The notes under the pieces are model-generated. The model was not told the DNA's origin. It saw only the letters and a program-made list of their open reading frames with translations, and searched no databases. A stretch of 53,745 nucleotides of DNA. Source: Welwitschia mirabilis (taxonomy: Eukaryota; Gnetophyta; Gnetopsida; Welwitschiales). Each line of letters begins with the position of its first letter. Position 1 is the stretch's first letter. Below, in pieces: positions 1 through 11,160 of the stretch. A program made the translations under genes and the position numbers. The stretch is taken from NCBI GenBank assembly GCA_051453625.1, contig JBOZIK010000001.1:31120363-31174107 (forward strand), written 5' to 3'.

Positions 1-1085
1 ATTCCATTTCTCTTCCTGGGTTTTTTTTCCTTATACACAAGGGATTGGGCACTAAGGCATTGATTTAACTTGTAGTCCAACTTCTACGTGGTTTTCTTAT
101 TAAAGAAGAAAAATCTTAACCTTGTTCGATTCTAGAGCCATTGTATAAAAGCCAATAGAATATCTAAAGAAGAATTGCAAGGGGTAGTGATTCTAGTTTA
201 GATCCTCTACAACTAAGATCTGAAACATTTTTCACTCATAAATTTTGGGTTTAATTTATAGTAGTTTATCTCAATACATTACATTCTAAGAAATGCCACA
301 ATTCTAGTCGAGCTTGATCTTGTGATGTCTGTTTTTTATGCCTTGTTTTTCACATTAAAGTTGTAAGAAAATTGTCTACTTCAAGAACCTCTAGTGCATC
401 TTCCTTCCTATAAAAGAAGACTTAAATGGTTTTTTTCAAAGTTAAGTTCTACACCCATTCTATAAAAAACATTATAAGCAATGGTGGATTCATATGAATA
501 ACTCCTCCATATTTGATTCTAAAGTTTGCATTTCTCAAATGCCAAATTGCTATAGCACTCCAAATACATAAAGTCAAAAATCCAAAAGGTAGTCTATAGC
601 TATCCTCTTGATATTGTTTAACTCTTAAATTTACTTTGTTATTCATGTAATTTGTAATATAGTTGATATTCTTAGAAGTTATTAGCAAATTTTTTAAACT
701 TATAATAATTTCCTGCCAATTCTTGCATTAAATAATTACCTTTTTAATATTTTATTTTAATGAACAATTAGCTTTCCAATGTCGTAAAATGATATTACAT
801 TCTGAATTTTGCATGACATCTATTTATTATAATGCTTACATTCCAATTGTTTGTCTAATGTGTATCTGTTATAACATTTAAAATTCATTTTTTTCAAAAT
901 ACTATATTAGTTTAACTCTTAAAAAAATTTTATTACCTTTTAATAAATCACTTATGTTCAATAATAAGTTGTTTATATCTAATGTCTTATTTTAACTTAA
1001 TTTATGAATAACTATAAGCTTGACATATAATTTTTAGTATTGATTAAGGTTATAAAATATTTTTAATCCTAGGCATAAAACTTTA
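1..1085 (+). repeat. copia-1 5' LTR, cut by the window edge
   Basis: This stretch aligns with the copia-1 3' LTR. Bases 1-282 match about 6930-7211, and 283-1085 match 26644-27444. Shared landmarks include the run around ttgatcttgtgatgt (near 305 and 26677) and the end ataaaactt followed by TA here and CA at 27444. The PBS follows directly. The 3' LTR carries about 1.35 kb more at its left end, so the start of this LTR should lie outside the window. It also preserves the unoccupied version of the gypsy-1 insertion site (ATTAC at 278-282). Confidence 0.85.
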
Positions 1086-1087
1086 AT

Positions 1088-1103
1088 TGGTCTCAAAGCC
1101 AGC
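1088..1103 (+). other. copia-1 primer-binding site (initiator tRNA-Met type)
   Basis: TGGTCTCAAAGCCAGC lies two bases after the LTR end. It matches the usual copia site TGGTATCAGAGCC except at two positions. This is where the tRNA would prime minus-strand DNA synthesis, and it fixes the inner edge of the 5' LTR. Confidence 0.8.
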
Positions 1104-1275
1104 TTGTTTTTATTTACATTGGATCTTGAATGTTGCTTACAAATGTAGTCTTAATAAATCTTCAATCCTATTAATTCTTGTTGTATACTTTATAAATTTG
1201 AGTTATTTACAAATCCCGTTCTTTTCTATATTCTAATTCATTACTATTTCACTTTCTAGATCATTGTCTTGAATC

Positions 1276-2120
1276 ATGAATAAGGATAAAGTTTCCTAGT
1301 TTGATGTTGATGCATTTGAGATCTAGAAAAGGAGAATGTAAATCTACCTCAAATCAAAGGAAATGTTGAATTATATTGAAGTTGAGTTCACTTCTGTAAA
1401 GCCTAAGAATGATCCTAGAGACTATGAAGAATGTAGAAAAGAAGATTGTAGGTAATGATGATAATCCATCCTAGTATTCTTGATAATGAATTTAAGAAAA
1501 TTAGTAAATGCAACTCTATGTATACATTATGGAGAGAGTTAGATGAGTTCTACCAAGGCCATGAGAATGTGAAAGCCATTATATTATAAAACCTTAGAAC
1601 GTAGTTTGATAACATGAAGGTGAAAGATAATGCGAATGTAGAAGACTACATCTAGAGAGTTAAGGACATAATTAAGGAAATGCAAGATTTAGATTTTAAA
1701 ATCAAGAGCAATGATGTTGTCCTCAAGATTCTAAGATCCTTGACAAAGTCATACAAATCCATTTCCATCATCCTTTAGAATGTATTAAATTTAAGAACCC
1801 TTACCCTAAAAGAAATCTCTAGAAGACTAGCATAATATGAGTATACTATTATAAAAGATGAAGATGAGAATCCTGCTACCTTAAAAATGTCCTATTTTGG
1901 TAGAGATAAAGGATTTCCTAAAGGAAGTTATAGAGGTAAAGAAAGATAATAAGGATAAGAGCAAGGTAAAGGACATGGAAGTAGTAGAGGAAACTCCCAG
2001 TATGATTCATTCCAGTGGAAAGAAACTCAAGAATGCCACTATTGCCATAAGAGAAGCCATCTCATTAAAGATTGTAGGAAGAAAAGGGAAAATGAGTTTC
2101 ATAGAGCTAACATAGTAGAA
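1276..2120 (+). pseudogene. gag: copia-1 gag, decayed
   Basis: Nucleocapsid/capsid gene of the copia element. The frame opens at ATG 1276 and reads MNKDKVS, then a stop, then FDVDAF, with further in-frame stops. The best evidence is an intact CCHC zinc knuckle at 2034-2075, C-H-Y-C-H-K-R-S-H-L-I-K-D-C, which fits CX2CX4HX4C; basic residues follow. The longest uninterrupted frame nearby (from 1897) is out of register with the knuckle and is not the gag frame. The 3' end is set by the loss of gag-like reading before the protease. It cannot make a full protein. Confidence 0.75.
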
Positions 2121-2239
2121 TAAGAATCATCTTCTAAGAAACTTAGGATTAAATAAAATATAGAAACTAATTAAGAAGATGAAGTTAAAGTAGAAGGCTT
2201 TGTGGCATAAACCCAATTAAACCTCATCTCCTCCTTTAA

Positions 2240-2480
2240 CACATCAACCTTCTGGTACATTAATAGTGGTTACTCCATGTACATTACCTATTAAAAGGAA
2301 ATTTTTTAGGATTTTATTACTGAAGATCTTGATACTATCAGTTTTAATGATGGTGCCTCCTAAGAAATCAAGGGATGTGATACTTTATTGGTCAAAAATC
2401 ATAAAGGTGAGAATTTTACAATTCATGATATCTTTTATGTTTGAAATGTATATTACAATCTTATAAGTTTGGAATAGCTC
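2240..2480 (+). pseudogene. copia-1 aspartic protease, dead
   Basis: The residues WYINSGYSMYIT encoded from 2253 match the copia protease motif W-Y-x-D-[ST]-G-A-[ST]-x-H-[IM]-T. The catalytic Asp codon (2262-2264) is AAT, Asn, one G-to-A transition from GAT, and the Ala after Gly is Tyr. This enzyme would cut Gag-Pol. The missing Asp and several stops make it inactive. It lies between the gag knuckle and the Gag-pre-integrase domain, the normal Ty1/copia order. Confidence 0.65.
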
Positions 2481-2599
2481 ATTGGAAATGGAATTACGAC
2501 TAGATTAAAAAATGATAAGTGTATTTTATCTAAGGACAAACAAGTCCTTGATGTTTTCAAAACTAAAAACAACATGTATTATTTCATATTTGAAAAAGT

Positions 2600-3425
2600 C
2601 CTAGTTTCCAGCATAGATGAATTCTAGACATGGCATAGGAAATTAGGTTATATATCTGCAAAATACATGAAATAAATGATCCAATGTAATCTTCTAAGAG
2701 GCTTTCCCAATCTCCAAATCTATCCCATAGATTCTTGCAAGGAATATATGCAAGATAAGTAAATCAGAGTCCATTTTCCAAGAGTTAGCACTAGATCATC
2801 CTAGAAGCTATCATTAATTCATTCAGATATCTTTAATCCATTTATCTCTCTAATATTAAGTGGTTGTAAGTATTTTATTACATTTATTAATGATTTTCTA
2901 GATTATTTCATGTTCATTTTCTAAAATATAAATCTCAAGACTTGCAATCTTCTAAAGGTTTTTAAAGATCAGTCAAAAAAGAAATAGGTGTAAACATTTA
3001 ATGCTTGAGAATAAATTATGGACATGAATACCTATCTAATGAATTCCAAGCTTATTTGAAATATAATGAAATTATCCATCAAATCATAACTTCTTACACT
3101 CCATAATATAATGGAGTTGTAGAAAGAAAGAATCACTCTTTGGTGGATATGGTAAGAACAATGCTACTTTAAACAACTCTTAATAAGTCCTTTTGGATTA
3201 AAGCAATCAATACTATAAACTACCTTCAAAATTACATGGTCATGAGACATCTTAATCATTCCATCTCATATCAACGATGGTATGGTGTTAAATCTAATTT
3301 TTTACATTTGCAAATTTTTGGATCTAATTGTTTTATTAAAAATATAAAACCTAATCAAGACAAATTGGAATCTAGATCTAGGTCATGCATATTTCTTAGA
3401 TATTCTATCCAAAGCAAATAATATA
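2600..3425 (+). pseudogene. copia-1 integrase with Gag-pre-integrase domain, decayed
   Basis: Three blocks show the domain order. WHRKLGYIS (from about 2631) is the Gag-pre-integrase W-H-x-R-L-G-H motif. LIHSDIFNPF followed by YFITFINDF (2815-2900) is the start of the DDE integrase core, usually HSD-[IL]-x-GP and YF-[IV]-TF-[IV]-DD-[FY]-S. NGVVERKNHSLVDMVRTML (about 3112-3168) carries the catalytic Glu block, N-G-V-x-E-R-[KR]-N. The open stretch 3236-3421 continues the C-terminal side with FLHLQIFGSNCFIKN, as in copia LR-[IV]-FG-C. Stops and small frameshifts occur throughout. Confidence 0.8.
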
Positions 3426-3479
3426 TGTATGTTATGATCCTAACTTAAGAAAATTTTATGATGTATTGATGTTAAATTC

Positions 3480-3818
3480 ATGTATTTTGAATCATCAAAT
3501 TCTATATCTAGTACTAATGGTAATGTTCATAACTCTTGTGATGTTGAATCTAGTAAACCTAGAGAGGATGATGATGAAAGAATACTTGAAAAAACTCTAG
3601 TTGATGGCATACATTATACTGTAATTCAAATGCACATTGCTAAAAAATATAAAAGTGAAAATAACTCTAAAAATCCATTTGAATTACTAGATCAAAATCT
3701 TGATAATCAATCAAAACATAAGAGGATAACCTCTTATCCTGATCAATCCAACATCATAAGTCCTGTTAATGCTTCTATGAGGACAAGAAAACAACAAAAT
3801 CTTAGTGTAATCATATAA
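3480..3818 (+). pseudogene. copia-1 integrase-RT linker, 112-codon open remnant
   Basis: An open stretch of 112 codons with an Asp/Glu/Ser/Asn-rich, low-complexity composition that ends near MRTRKQQNL. This is the usual make-up of the variable linker between integrase and RT in copia polyproteins, which often ends in a T-R-[SK]-Q-like motif. It probably stays open because the sequence happens to hold few codons that can mutate to stops. It is not a separate gene. Confidence 0.55.
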
Positions 3819-3839
3819 GCTAAGGTATACAATGACGTT

Positions 3840-4860
3840 CTGAAAGATTATTTAACATCAAGTTGTAAATCTTTAAATCAAGATCTAGTTTACTTTAAGG
3901 AAGTAGTAAAATACCCATATTGGGTAAAACAATGAAGGAAGAAATTTCCAAGATTGAAAAGAATAAGATAAGAATTGTTATTCCTAAGCTAGAAATTAAA
4001 AATTTCACTGCTACTAAGTGGATTTATAGATTAAATATAATTCTAATGATACAATTAACAAGTATAAGGATCATCTTGTTGCTCTTGGTTATATTCAAGA
4101 AGTAGGCATAGATTATGGTGAAATATATGATTCTATGGCATGTCTTAAATTAGTGAAAACATTTCTTGCATATGGTTTCAAAATTCTTATGACTATTTAG
4201 CAAATGGATGTTAAATCTACCTTTATAAATGTGGTTCTTAAAGAAGAGGTATGCATCTCATAACCCCAAGGTTTTATGAAATAAGGTATGAAAGTCATAT
4301 TTACTTATTAAATAAGGCTTTGTATGATTTTAAAATAAGCCTAAGCGCTTGGTTTCCTAGACTTAATTCTTATTTATGAAATCATGGTTACAAGAACTGT
4401 TATTTTGAAAAACTTTGTATAAGAAAACCACCAAAGGTAATTTAATTTTTATCTTGATCTATGTTGATGATATAATTTTTGGTGGCATAGATAGAAAGTT
4501 AATTAATAAATTTAAGGTTGACATAAAAATAAAATTTGAAATGATAGTCCTTGACCAACTCTTATACTATCTTGGAATCCAAATTTAGCAAATGTCAAGA
4601 GGCATATCCTTAAATTAAGGTAAATATGCTTTTGATATGTTGAAAAAATTTGGTATTCAAGAATGTAAACTCATCTCGACTTCCTTATAAACCAATCACA
4701 AAATCAAGAAACATGAAGGGAGATGAGGTTGGTATGCACATATATGAATATATGATAGGAATCTTAATGTATCTAACTATAACTTATGCTAATATTCAAT
4801 ATGTATTTAGTTTGATATCTATATTTATACTTATTTAAGAAAGTCCCATCTAGATCTTAT
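3840..4860 (+). pseudogene. copia-1 reverse transcriptase, decayed
   Basis: RT_Ty1 blocks appear in order. KWIYRLN (about 4017) matches the K-W-[IV]-[YF]-K-x-K block. QMDVKSTFIN (from 4201) matches Q-[ML]-DV-K-[ST]-AFL-NG. VCIS, a stop, then PQGF (about 4252-4275) matches Y-x-x-Q-P-x-GF with Gln replaced by TAA. The catalytic box IYVDDIIF is intact at 4457-4480, with YVDD at 4460-4471. The stop before QMDVK is TAG where the family has Gln. RT would copy the element RNA; stops and frameshifts make it non-functional despite the intact YVDD. Confidence 0.85.
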
Positions 4861-5400
4861 TAAAAGAATATCACATTATGTTAAAGGCACATTATATTTT
4901 GATTTGTTTTATAAGACTAACAATTACACCCAACTTGTTGGTTATGTGGATGCAAATTGGGTAGAAAGTCTTGATGATTAAAAGAGCACAATAGGATATG
5001 CAATGCTTCTTGGTAAAAGCCTTTTTTATTTGGCAAGAAAAAAACAATCTTGTATGACTCTTTCTATTGCCAAAGTTAAGTATATGAAAATTTATTTATC
5101 AAGGCATAATTAGTATGGCTTAACAAACTTTTTGAAGATTTTATAATTCTAGTTAATAAGTTAATACATCTATTGTGTGATAGTGCTTTTGCCATTACAA
5201 TTTCTAAGAATCCTGTGATGCATGCAAGGATCAAGCACATTCATATAAAATTCCATTTCATTTGAAATATAGTTGAATATGAACTTCTTATTCTTGATTA
5301 TTATCCTTTTAAGTTATAATTGGCTAATTTTGATAAAAGCTCTTGATAAGGTAAGATTCCAATAATTAAGGAAGAGACCTATGATCCTTGAGAGACATAA
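4860..5400 (+). pseudogene. copia-1 RNase H, decayed
   Basis: VGYVDANWVESLDD at about 4938-4980 matches the copia RNase H block G-Y-x-D-A-D-W-A-G-x-x-D-D-R-K-S-T-[SA]-G-Y. Asn stands in for the second Asp and a stop replaces Arg before KST. Further on, ISKNPVMHARIKHI (about 5199-5245) and HFI match the L-[SA]-x-NP-x-x-H-x-R-x-KHI block. RNase H would degrade the RNA template. The domain runs from the end of RT to the polypurine tract. Confidence 0.75.
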
Positions 5401-5573
5401 GGGAAAAAATCACCCACAAGGTTTAAATTGCCTCAACTATAAACATGGTAGTATGTCTTTTAAATTCTTGTTTACTATGGTTTATACAACTTTGTGCATG
5501 TGTGGTTTCTTTTGAAGTTTCATGATTACAAGTGCATTTTTCATGCTTATGTTATTAATTTCAAGGGAGAGTT
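5401..5573 (+). other. copia-1 3' untranslated stretch with polypurine tract
   Basis: This noncoding stretch lies between the RNase H remnant and the 3' LTR. TTCAAGGGAGAGTTTG at about 5560-5575 resembles the copia plus-strand primer AAGGGGGAG followed by TT-TG. It suggests the LTR starts at TGACGAAAAT (5574). The boundary rests on this motif alone, because the matching 5' LTR start lies outside the window. Confidence 0.5.
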
Positions 5574-7211
5574 TGACGAAAATATTAATATGACATTAAG
5601 GAAACAATTGTTAAATTTAATTACTATAGCTATTACCTTTAAATTATCTCTTATTAAAAGACTTGTGTTATAAAATCTAAAACATTATTACTTTTGTATA
5701 GATTCTTGCTTTTGTATACTCTGGTTTATGTTCTTTAAAAGTATGGCTTAATGTTTATAAGACATTAAATAACAAAGCACATGTACTTGTACCAATTTAT
5801 CTTTACTATAATACAATGTCAAGCCTAGTTTAATATCTTAACTTTATGGGATATAACATAAAATCTTAATATACATCTTGCAAATTAATTGGTTAAATTT
5901 TAATGTAAACATTTATTTGATCATTCATTGAAAGTACCAAGATTACATAGAGTTTGGAGAAAATTAGGCTTTGAAACTCCTTACTTAAGTGAAAAGATAT
6001 TCTCTTAAATAGTGGCTTTCTACTACTATTGTACAATCATAGTAAGTTTCTCAAATGTTATTAGAATTCTATGTGCAATGAATTAGAGATATTTAAGGTA
6101 TTATTTGATCAATACTTAAATATAGAATTAAGATCAGTAGAATTACTATAAAAAAAATTCTATTTTTGAATAGAGAATTCTTCTTTTTATGCAAAATTTT
6201 TTTATAATGCATTTGTATATTGGAAAAATGATTATATGCAAATGGATTTGGATTTTATTACACTTATCTATTTTATTTGTTCATACATAAAATTGAGAGT
6301 AAGGATCTAAAAGTATGTAGACATTGAATTTCCATTATAAGATAGTTACCTATTAGGTTTAATAAGATCCCCTATTAGAATAATCCAAATAGGCCAATGA
6401 CATTCATCTTTTGGAAGATATCTTTGGGAAAATGTTTTTTGTATCTTTGTATGATCATTGCCTATGTTTCTCATACAAAATTATTGCTACAGACTATATG
6501 TATATTCATACATGGTTAATCATAGTAATTCACTATTTATATACTACATTAGAGAAAATTATTTTTTAAAAAAATAACAATACCAAAGAAACCATATTAA
6601 ATTAGACTTATGAATAATTACTATCAGAAAGAAATGCAAGTAAAAATCAATAAGCAAACAGTGGCAGTAATTATTGTAACATTAGATTTGGTACTTGAAT
6701 AAGGCATGAAAAAGAAATGTAGATAATAATATAATAATATCTGTTATGAATTTTTCTATTTAAGAAATGACTTACTCCAATATTAGTATAGTCAAATAAG
6801 TATAATTTTACATAATTAAATCATGATCATTAATATCAAATTTAGTTGTTATTTTAACCTTATTTAAGTCTCTCTTAAATAAATTCCCAGTTGCATTTAA
6901 AAAAAAAAAAAACTTCTTTTCCTATCAGATCTTATTTATCTTCACAAGTTTCTTTATTCTTATACATAGGGGATTGACCATTGAAGCATTGATTTTAACT
7001 TCTTATCCAACTTTTGTATGGTTTCTTCTTAAAGAAGAAAAATCTTGAGCTTGTTTAATTCTAGAGCTATTGTATAAAAACTAGTAAAATATTTGAAGAA
7101 GAATTGTAAGTGGTGGTGCTTTTAATTCAGAGTCTTTACAACTAACATTTGAAATATTTTTCACTTACAAATTTCAACTTTAATCTAGAGGATTTTATCT
7201 TAGTACATTAC
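5574..7211 (+). repeat. copia-1 3' LTR, left part (split by gypsy-1)
   Basis: From about 6930 this matches the 5' LTR, for example ttgattttaact and aagaagaaaaatctt shared by 82-120 and 6989-7043. The match stops at the ATTAC of the gypsy-1 insertion and resumes at 26644. The left 1.35 kb has no partner in the window because the 5' LTR is cut off. If the start at 5574 is right, the full LTR is about 2.44 kb, long for copia. A poly-A run lies at about 6900-6912. No genes are visible here. Confidence 0.65.
7207..7211. other. target-site duplication ATTAC, left copy (gypsy-1)
   Basis: ATTAC directly precedes the gypsy-1 5' LTR and recurs at 26639-26643 directly after its 3' LTR. The unoccupied site in the copia-1 5' LTR (278-282) has one copy. 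Confidence 0.9.
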
Positions 7212-8325
7212 TATTGCATTGCCAACTTACACATATTTGATACACTATTTTAAGTTATTTTGCTAGTAAATAGATAGGTAAATACTTAATTTCCATGATA
7301 ATGAAGAGTTGAGATGAAAAGAATGAAGACATGTAATATTCATAATAATTTACAGCATTCTGAACAAATTTTAATACTTTACATTTCTAAAGATAACTTT
7401 CTACAAACATTGAGGCTGTGCAATAATTAAAGAATTATCAAAGATCATTTTTTTACTTCGTCATTTAAACAACTATACGGATGACCCTACCAACTGGATG
7501 CTAATTGTAATCTACCTGGCAACTAATGTGGATTGATTATGAAGTGGCATTACCTCCTCTATCGTCTAAATGACTAGCTGGATGATACTATTATAATGTC
7601 TATTTTGAACATTCATCTAACTTTTTCCACTTGTATTTTCTGTTTTCCTTTAAGTGGCCATTATGGTTTACCCATGCCTTTCTGTCTTTATTATTTACCC
7701 ATGCCTTTCTGTCTTTGTTGTTATGTATTTAAGTTTATAAATAGAGATATCACCCTTAACTCTTGCTTATCTTTATTTGCACTTAAAATTCTCATAATAG
7801 GATATTGAAGGGCTAGATATCTTGTAGTTTTAGAAAGATGTTTCTTTAGTATTAGGCAACATTTCCTTCATTGAGGTGTGGCTACTTTGTAACACAGATT
7901 TGGATCAATTTATTAATATAAAAAATTTCCTTTTATGCTTTTAATGTGTAGTTTTTTCTTACCCTTATAGGTTATGTTGCTTATAATTCACTGATAATTT
8001 CTATAGTAATATACGTAATGAGAGCAACATTTATCAAGGTTGTGCTTGATTAGTTTAGGTTAAGTGTAATGTTGTTTCCTTTTACTAGATTAGCTTTGCA
8101 TAAGTGTGTTTTATTTTACTTTCATATATTACAAGTTATTTCTATAGATTAGATACAAGTATTTCTTTATGAAAAGCAACTCTCTTATTTCCTACTTTAT
8201 CCTTTGTGGATTATGACATTTGATTCACTTCCATCTATATTAGTGTATTGTGTTTATGCATCATTATTTATGATTAACAGGATTCTACTCAAAACAAAAA
8301 TTTTTCATAAATATGCACCACAGCA
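7212..8325 (+). repeat. gypsy-1 5' LTR
   Basis: It begins TATTGC (TGTTG in the 3' copy) and ends CACAGCA (GCAACA in the 3' copy), giving the TG...CA ends of an LTR after decay. It aligns along its length with 25570-26638, for example tttacagcattct and ataactttctacaaacattgaggct. It contains two copies of a palindromic motif (about 7457-7512 and 7553-7600), a TATA-like box near 7737, and a 27-bp tandem duplication (7667-7716) that the 3' LTR lacks. Confidence 0.9.
7734..7749 (+). promoter_or_regulatory. TATA-like box in gypsy-1 5' LTR
   Basis: TTTATAAATAGAGAT lies about two thirds of the way through the LTR, where the promoter of the element RNA is expected. The 3' LTR has the corresponding caataaataaagatc near 26066. 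This is inferred from position and consensus only. Confidence 0.5.
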
Positions 8326-8328
8326 TCT

Positions 8329-8341
8329 TGGTGCCATTACC
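8329..8341 (+). other. gypsy-1 primer-binding site (tRNA-Asp type)
   Basis: TGGTGCCATTACC lies three bases after the LTR end. It matches the plant tRNA-Asp-complementary site TGGCGCCGTTGCC at 10 of 13 positions. The three differences are C-to-T or G-to-A transitions, two of them in CpG, as expected from methylated-cytosine deamination. Confidence 0.75.
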
Positions 8342-8804
8342 AAGAAGACTACTTAAGGTTTGGGAGTTGTCATTACTTTGGTAAGTATTTTGGTTTAGAT
8401 GCTTGTTGCAGCAGTGATGTATCAGTATCTATAGTATCATAGGCTTTCACTTTTTATAGTGTTAGTTTTTCTATTTTTTAAATAAAAATATGTTTTCTAT
8501 TCTATAATAAAAATCAGTCATTCACTTGATCATCTAGACGATGTGCAACGATGATGGCCTCTATGCCATGAGTTTTCTATTTCAGTTTTCTATTAAAATT
8601 TTTTAAGGTTTTTCTTATCACCTCCTTTGTCATTTAGAAAAATCAGGAGGACAATAGCCTGCTCTGAGAGTTTTCTATCTATGTCAGTTTTTCATTCCTG
8701 TTTTCTTCTTTTTCCTTTTTTGTGATTTTTGTGTTTTTTGTTATTTAGGGTATCATCCAGATAACTTCAGAGATGATACTCTATGCATCTGAGACTGAGC
8801 ATGT
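8342..8804 (+). other. gypsy-1 5' leader with three palindromic motif units
   Basis: This is noncoding leader between PBS and gag. Units near 8527-8560 (catctagacgatg...cgatgatgg), 8617-8655 (gtcatttag...caggaggacaa) and 8750-8782 (tatcatccag...gagatgatac) resemble the motif found twice in each LTR. Gypsy-2 also has three such units between its PBS and gag. The role is unknown; RNA hairpins for dimerisation or packaging are one possibility. Confidence 0.5.
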
Positions 8805-10344
8805 ATGGTAAAATCTAGTAAGAAAGAAAAATACCAGAGAGAGCAAATGTTTATTACTAAAAATATTAGAGAAGGTTTAATAGATTTAGGATCTAAAATA
8901 GGTAAAAACAGCAAAGGTATATAAGATTTTGAATTTCCTACAATTTCTACTGTCATTTCTATAAAGTATGATTTTACTACCATGTCTACCTCATTCCAAA
9001 AGCAAAAGCAACTTGTTTCATAAACTCCATATCTTGTCATTGAAATCCCTACAACCACTCCTACTCGTACTAATACCAATGTTACTCTTCGAGACCTTAT
9101 AGTAAACAAGAAACATGAAATCCAAATTTCTTTTGACTTACCTCCCGGTGATGATGTTGAAATTCATAACTTAAATGTATATCCTACCTTTAGTAGTAAA
9201 CCTGATGAAGATCCCTTGCAACACATAACTAATATAGAGTAGTTAGTTCTCACTTCCAAAAATGGTAAAAAAATGCATAAGTGATAAAACCTACATGATT
9301 ATTTTTTCCATCACTTTAAAAGATAAAGCAAAACTATGTCTTAAAATGAATTCTCATAAGAGTCTAAAATCTTGGAGTCAAGTTCAAGAATCCTTCATTA
9401 AGAGATTTATGAGTGAAACCACCATCTAAAAATGTAAGAAAGAAGTCACTAACTTCTAACAAATGCCTAAAAAATATTATGCTTCTACCTATGAAAGATT
9501 CTTTATTACTTTACATTCAAACCATGTAGATGCCTTTTTATAGGTAGATCTAGTTGACTACTTTTACAGTGGATTAAAAAGTAATCTAAAGAAACTTGTA
9601 GATTTTTCATGTGAAGGAAACTTATTGAATCAAATCTTAGATGATTCTTGGAAAGTGTTGGAATACTTGATAGAAGCGAGTCAAACATGGCCTAAACCGT
9701 GAGTTAGAGAAAACTAAATAGTAGGTCAAATTATTAAAGATATAAAGGAGGTAAAATATGAGAAAAATAAAATATGAATTAAAAATAACCTAATTAATGT
9801 CATGAATGATTTCACTTCAACCTTAGAAAAATACACATAAATGATTATTAATGATAAGATGACAATCAAGAAGAGTAAAATTGTAATTCCTACCTAAGAT
9901 TTGTGTGAGGATAGTTACTATGTTATCAAATAATGTCCTTTGATTCTAACTTATAAAGAGAAAATCTATAAAGAAGTTTATACTTTTAACCAGAGGTCTT
10001 TAAACTACAATTAAAATTAAAATCAAAGATAAGTCTAAAATCATAACAACTTTCAACCTAGGATGAGTGAATGAACAAAATTCAAAAATTTTTAATTAAA
10101 AAATCCTAATTTCCAAAATTTTAAAAAAACACTTGAGAACATAAATTTTTAATATAACAACTCAAATAACTTGGGAAGCTTATCAAACTTCCAAAACCAT
10201 AGTGATCCTCTTAGGAATTCCATTGAGAAATTAAGGGGGCAAAAAAACTTAAACATTGAAAATACGAACATCAACATTAAAAACCTTGTGAGCATCCTAT
10301 AATGAACTATTCTTACCAATCAAAGACCACAAAGGTCTCTTATC
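8805..10344 (+). pseudogene. gag: gypsy-1 gag, left copy, decayed, ends at assembly gap
   Basis: Structural Gag of the gypsy element. The start is ATG 8805 (MVKSSKKEKYQREQ), supported by the parallel start in gypsy-2 at 39591 (MVNLEKKYQRER). The DEDPLQHITNIEQLV block (about 9196-9245) and FIKRFMSETT (about 9393-9423) match the retrotransposon-gag capsid fold of Athila/Tat elements, as does YSGLKSNLKKLVDFSCEGN (about 9563-9620). The zinc knuckle near 9892-9935 is broken: its first Cys codon region reads as a stop and its His is Tyr. The last 698 bp (9647-10344) are homologous to the start of the next contig. Confidence 0.8.
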
Positions 10345-10444
10345 NNNNNNNNNNNNNNNNNNNNNNNNNNNNNNNNNNNNNNNNNNNNNNNNNNNNNNNN
10401 NNNNNNNNNNNNNNNNNNNNNNNNNNNNNNNNNNNNNNNNNNNN
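10345..10444. other. assembly gap (100 N) flanked by homologous ends
   Basis: Exactly 100 N. Bases 9647-10344 before it align with 10445-11140 after it, with nearly equal length (698 and 696 bp) and roughly 80% identity by eye. The repeat ends exactly at the gap, which suggests overlapping or paralogous contigs joined by scaffolding. Confidence 0.9.
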
Positions 10445-11160
10445 CTTGGAAAGTGTTGGAATATTTGGTAGAAATAAGTCAAACATGGCCTAAATTCTCA
10501 TCTAAAGAAAACTGAACTATAGGCCAAGTCATTAAAGATCTAAAGAAGGTAAATCATGAAAAATATAAAATAATAATAGAAAATAAATCCACTAATGTCA
10601 TAAAGGATTTCACCTCTATCTTAGAAAAGTATATCAAAATGATTCTTGATGCTAAGTTGGAAATCAAGAAGAGTGAAGTTGTAGTTCCTACCTGTGATTT
10701 ATGTGAAGATAGTTACCATGTTACTAAAGAATGTCCTTTACTTTCAACTTATAGACAGAAAATCTATGAGGAAGTTTATGCCTTTAATCAGTAATCTTCA
10801 AAAAACCAAAATCAAAGACAAGTCTAAAATCACAAGAACTTTCAATATAGGATGAGTGAATAACCCAACTCTAGAATTTTTTAAACAAATCATCCTATCT
10901 TCCAACCTTTCAAGAATAGATTTGAGAGCTTAAACTTTCCATCTGATAACTCAAACAACTTGGCAAGCTTATCCAACTCCTAAAAGCATTGTGATCCTCT
11001 TAGGAATTTCATTGAGAAGTTAAGAAAATCATAAGAAAAAACTAACTTAAACATTAAAAAGGCAAACATAACATAGAAAATCTTATGAAAATCTTATAAA
11101 AAACTATTCTTTCCAACCATAGACCACAAGGATCTCTTTCCACTCAACATTTACTAAACC
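10445..11160 (+). pseudogene. gag: gypsy-1 gag C-terminal part, right copy, with intact zinc knuckle
   Basis: This is a second version of the gag C-terminus. It carries a complete CCHC knuckle at 10693-10734, C-D-L-C-E-D-S-Y-H-V-T-K-E-C, which fits CX2CX4HX4C, where the left copy is broken. It then runs through an Asn/Gln/Ser-rich tail. Because it starts exactly after the gap and repeats 9647-10344, it may be another element copy rather than a true internal duplication. Stops remain, so it is not a functional gene. Confidence 0.75.

Noticed and set aside
1897-2115. 72-codon frame as the gag protein
   Set aside because: The zinc knuckle of gag is encoded in a different frame across the same bases.
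8753-9109. Minus-strand 118-codon frame
   Set aside because: It is antisense to the leader and start of gypsy-1 gag, where plus-strand gag homology with gypsy-2 is clear.
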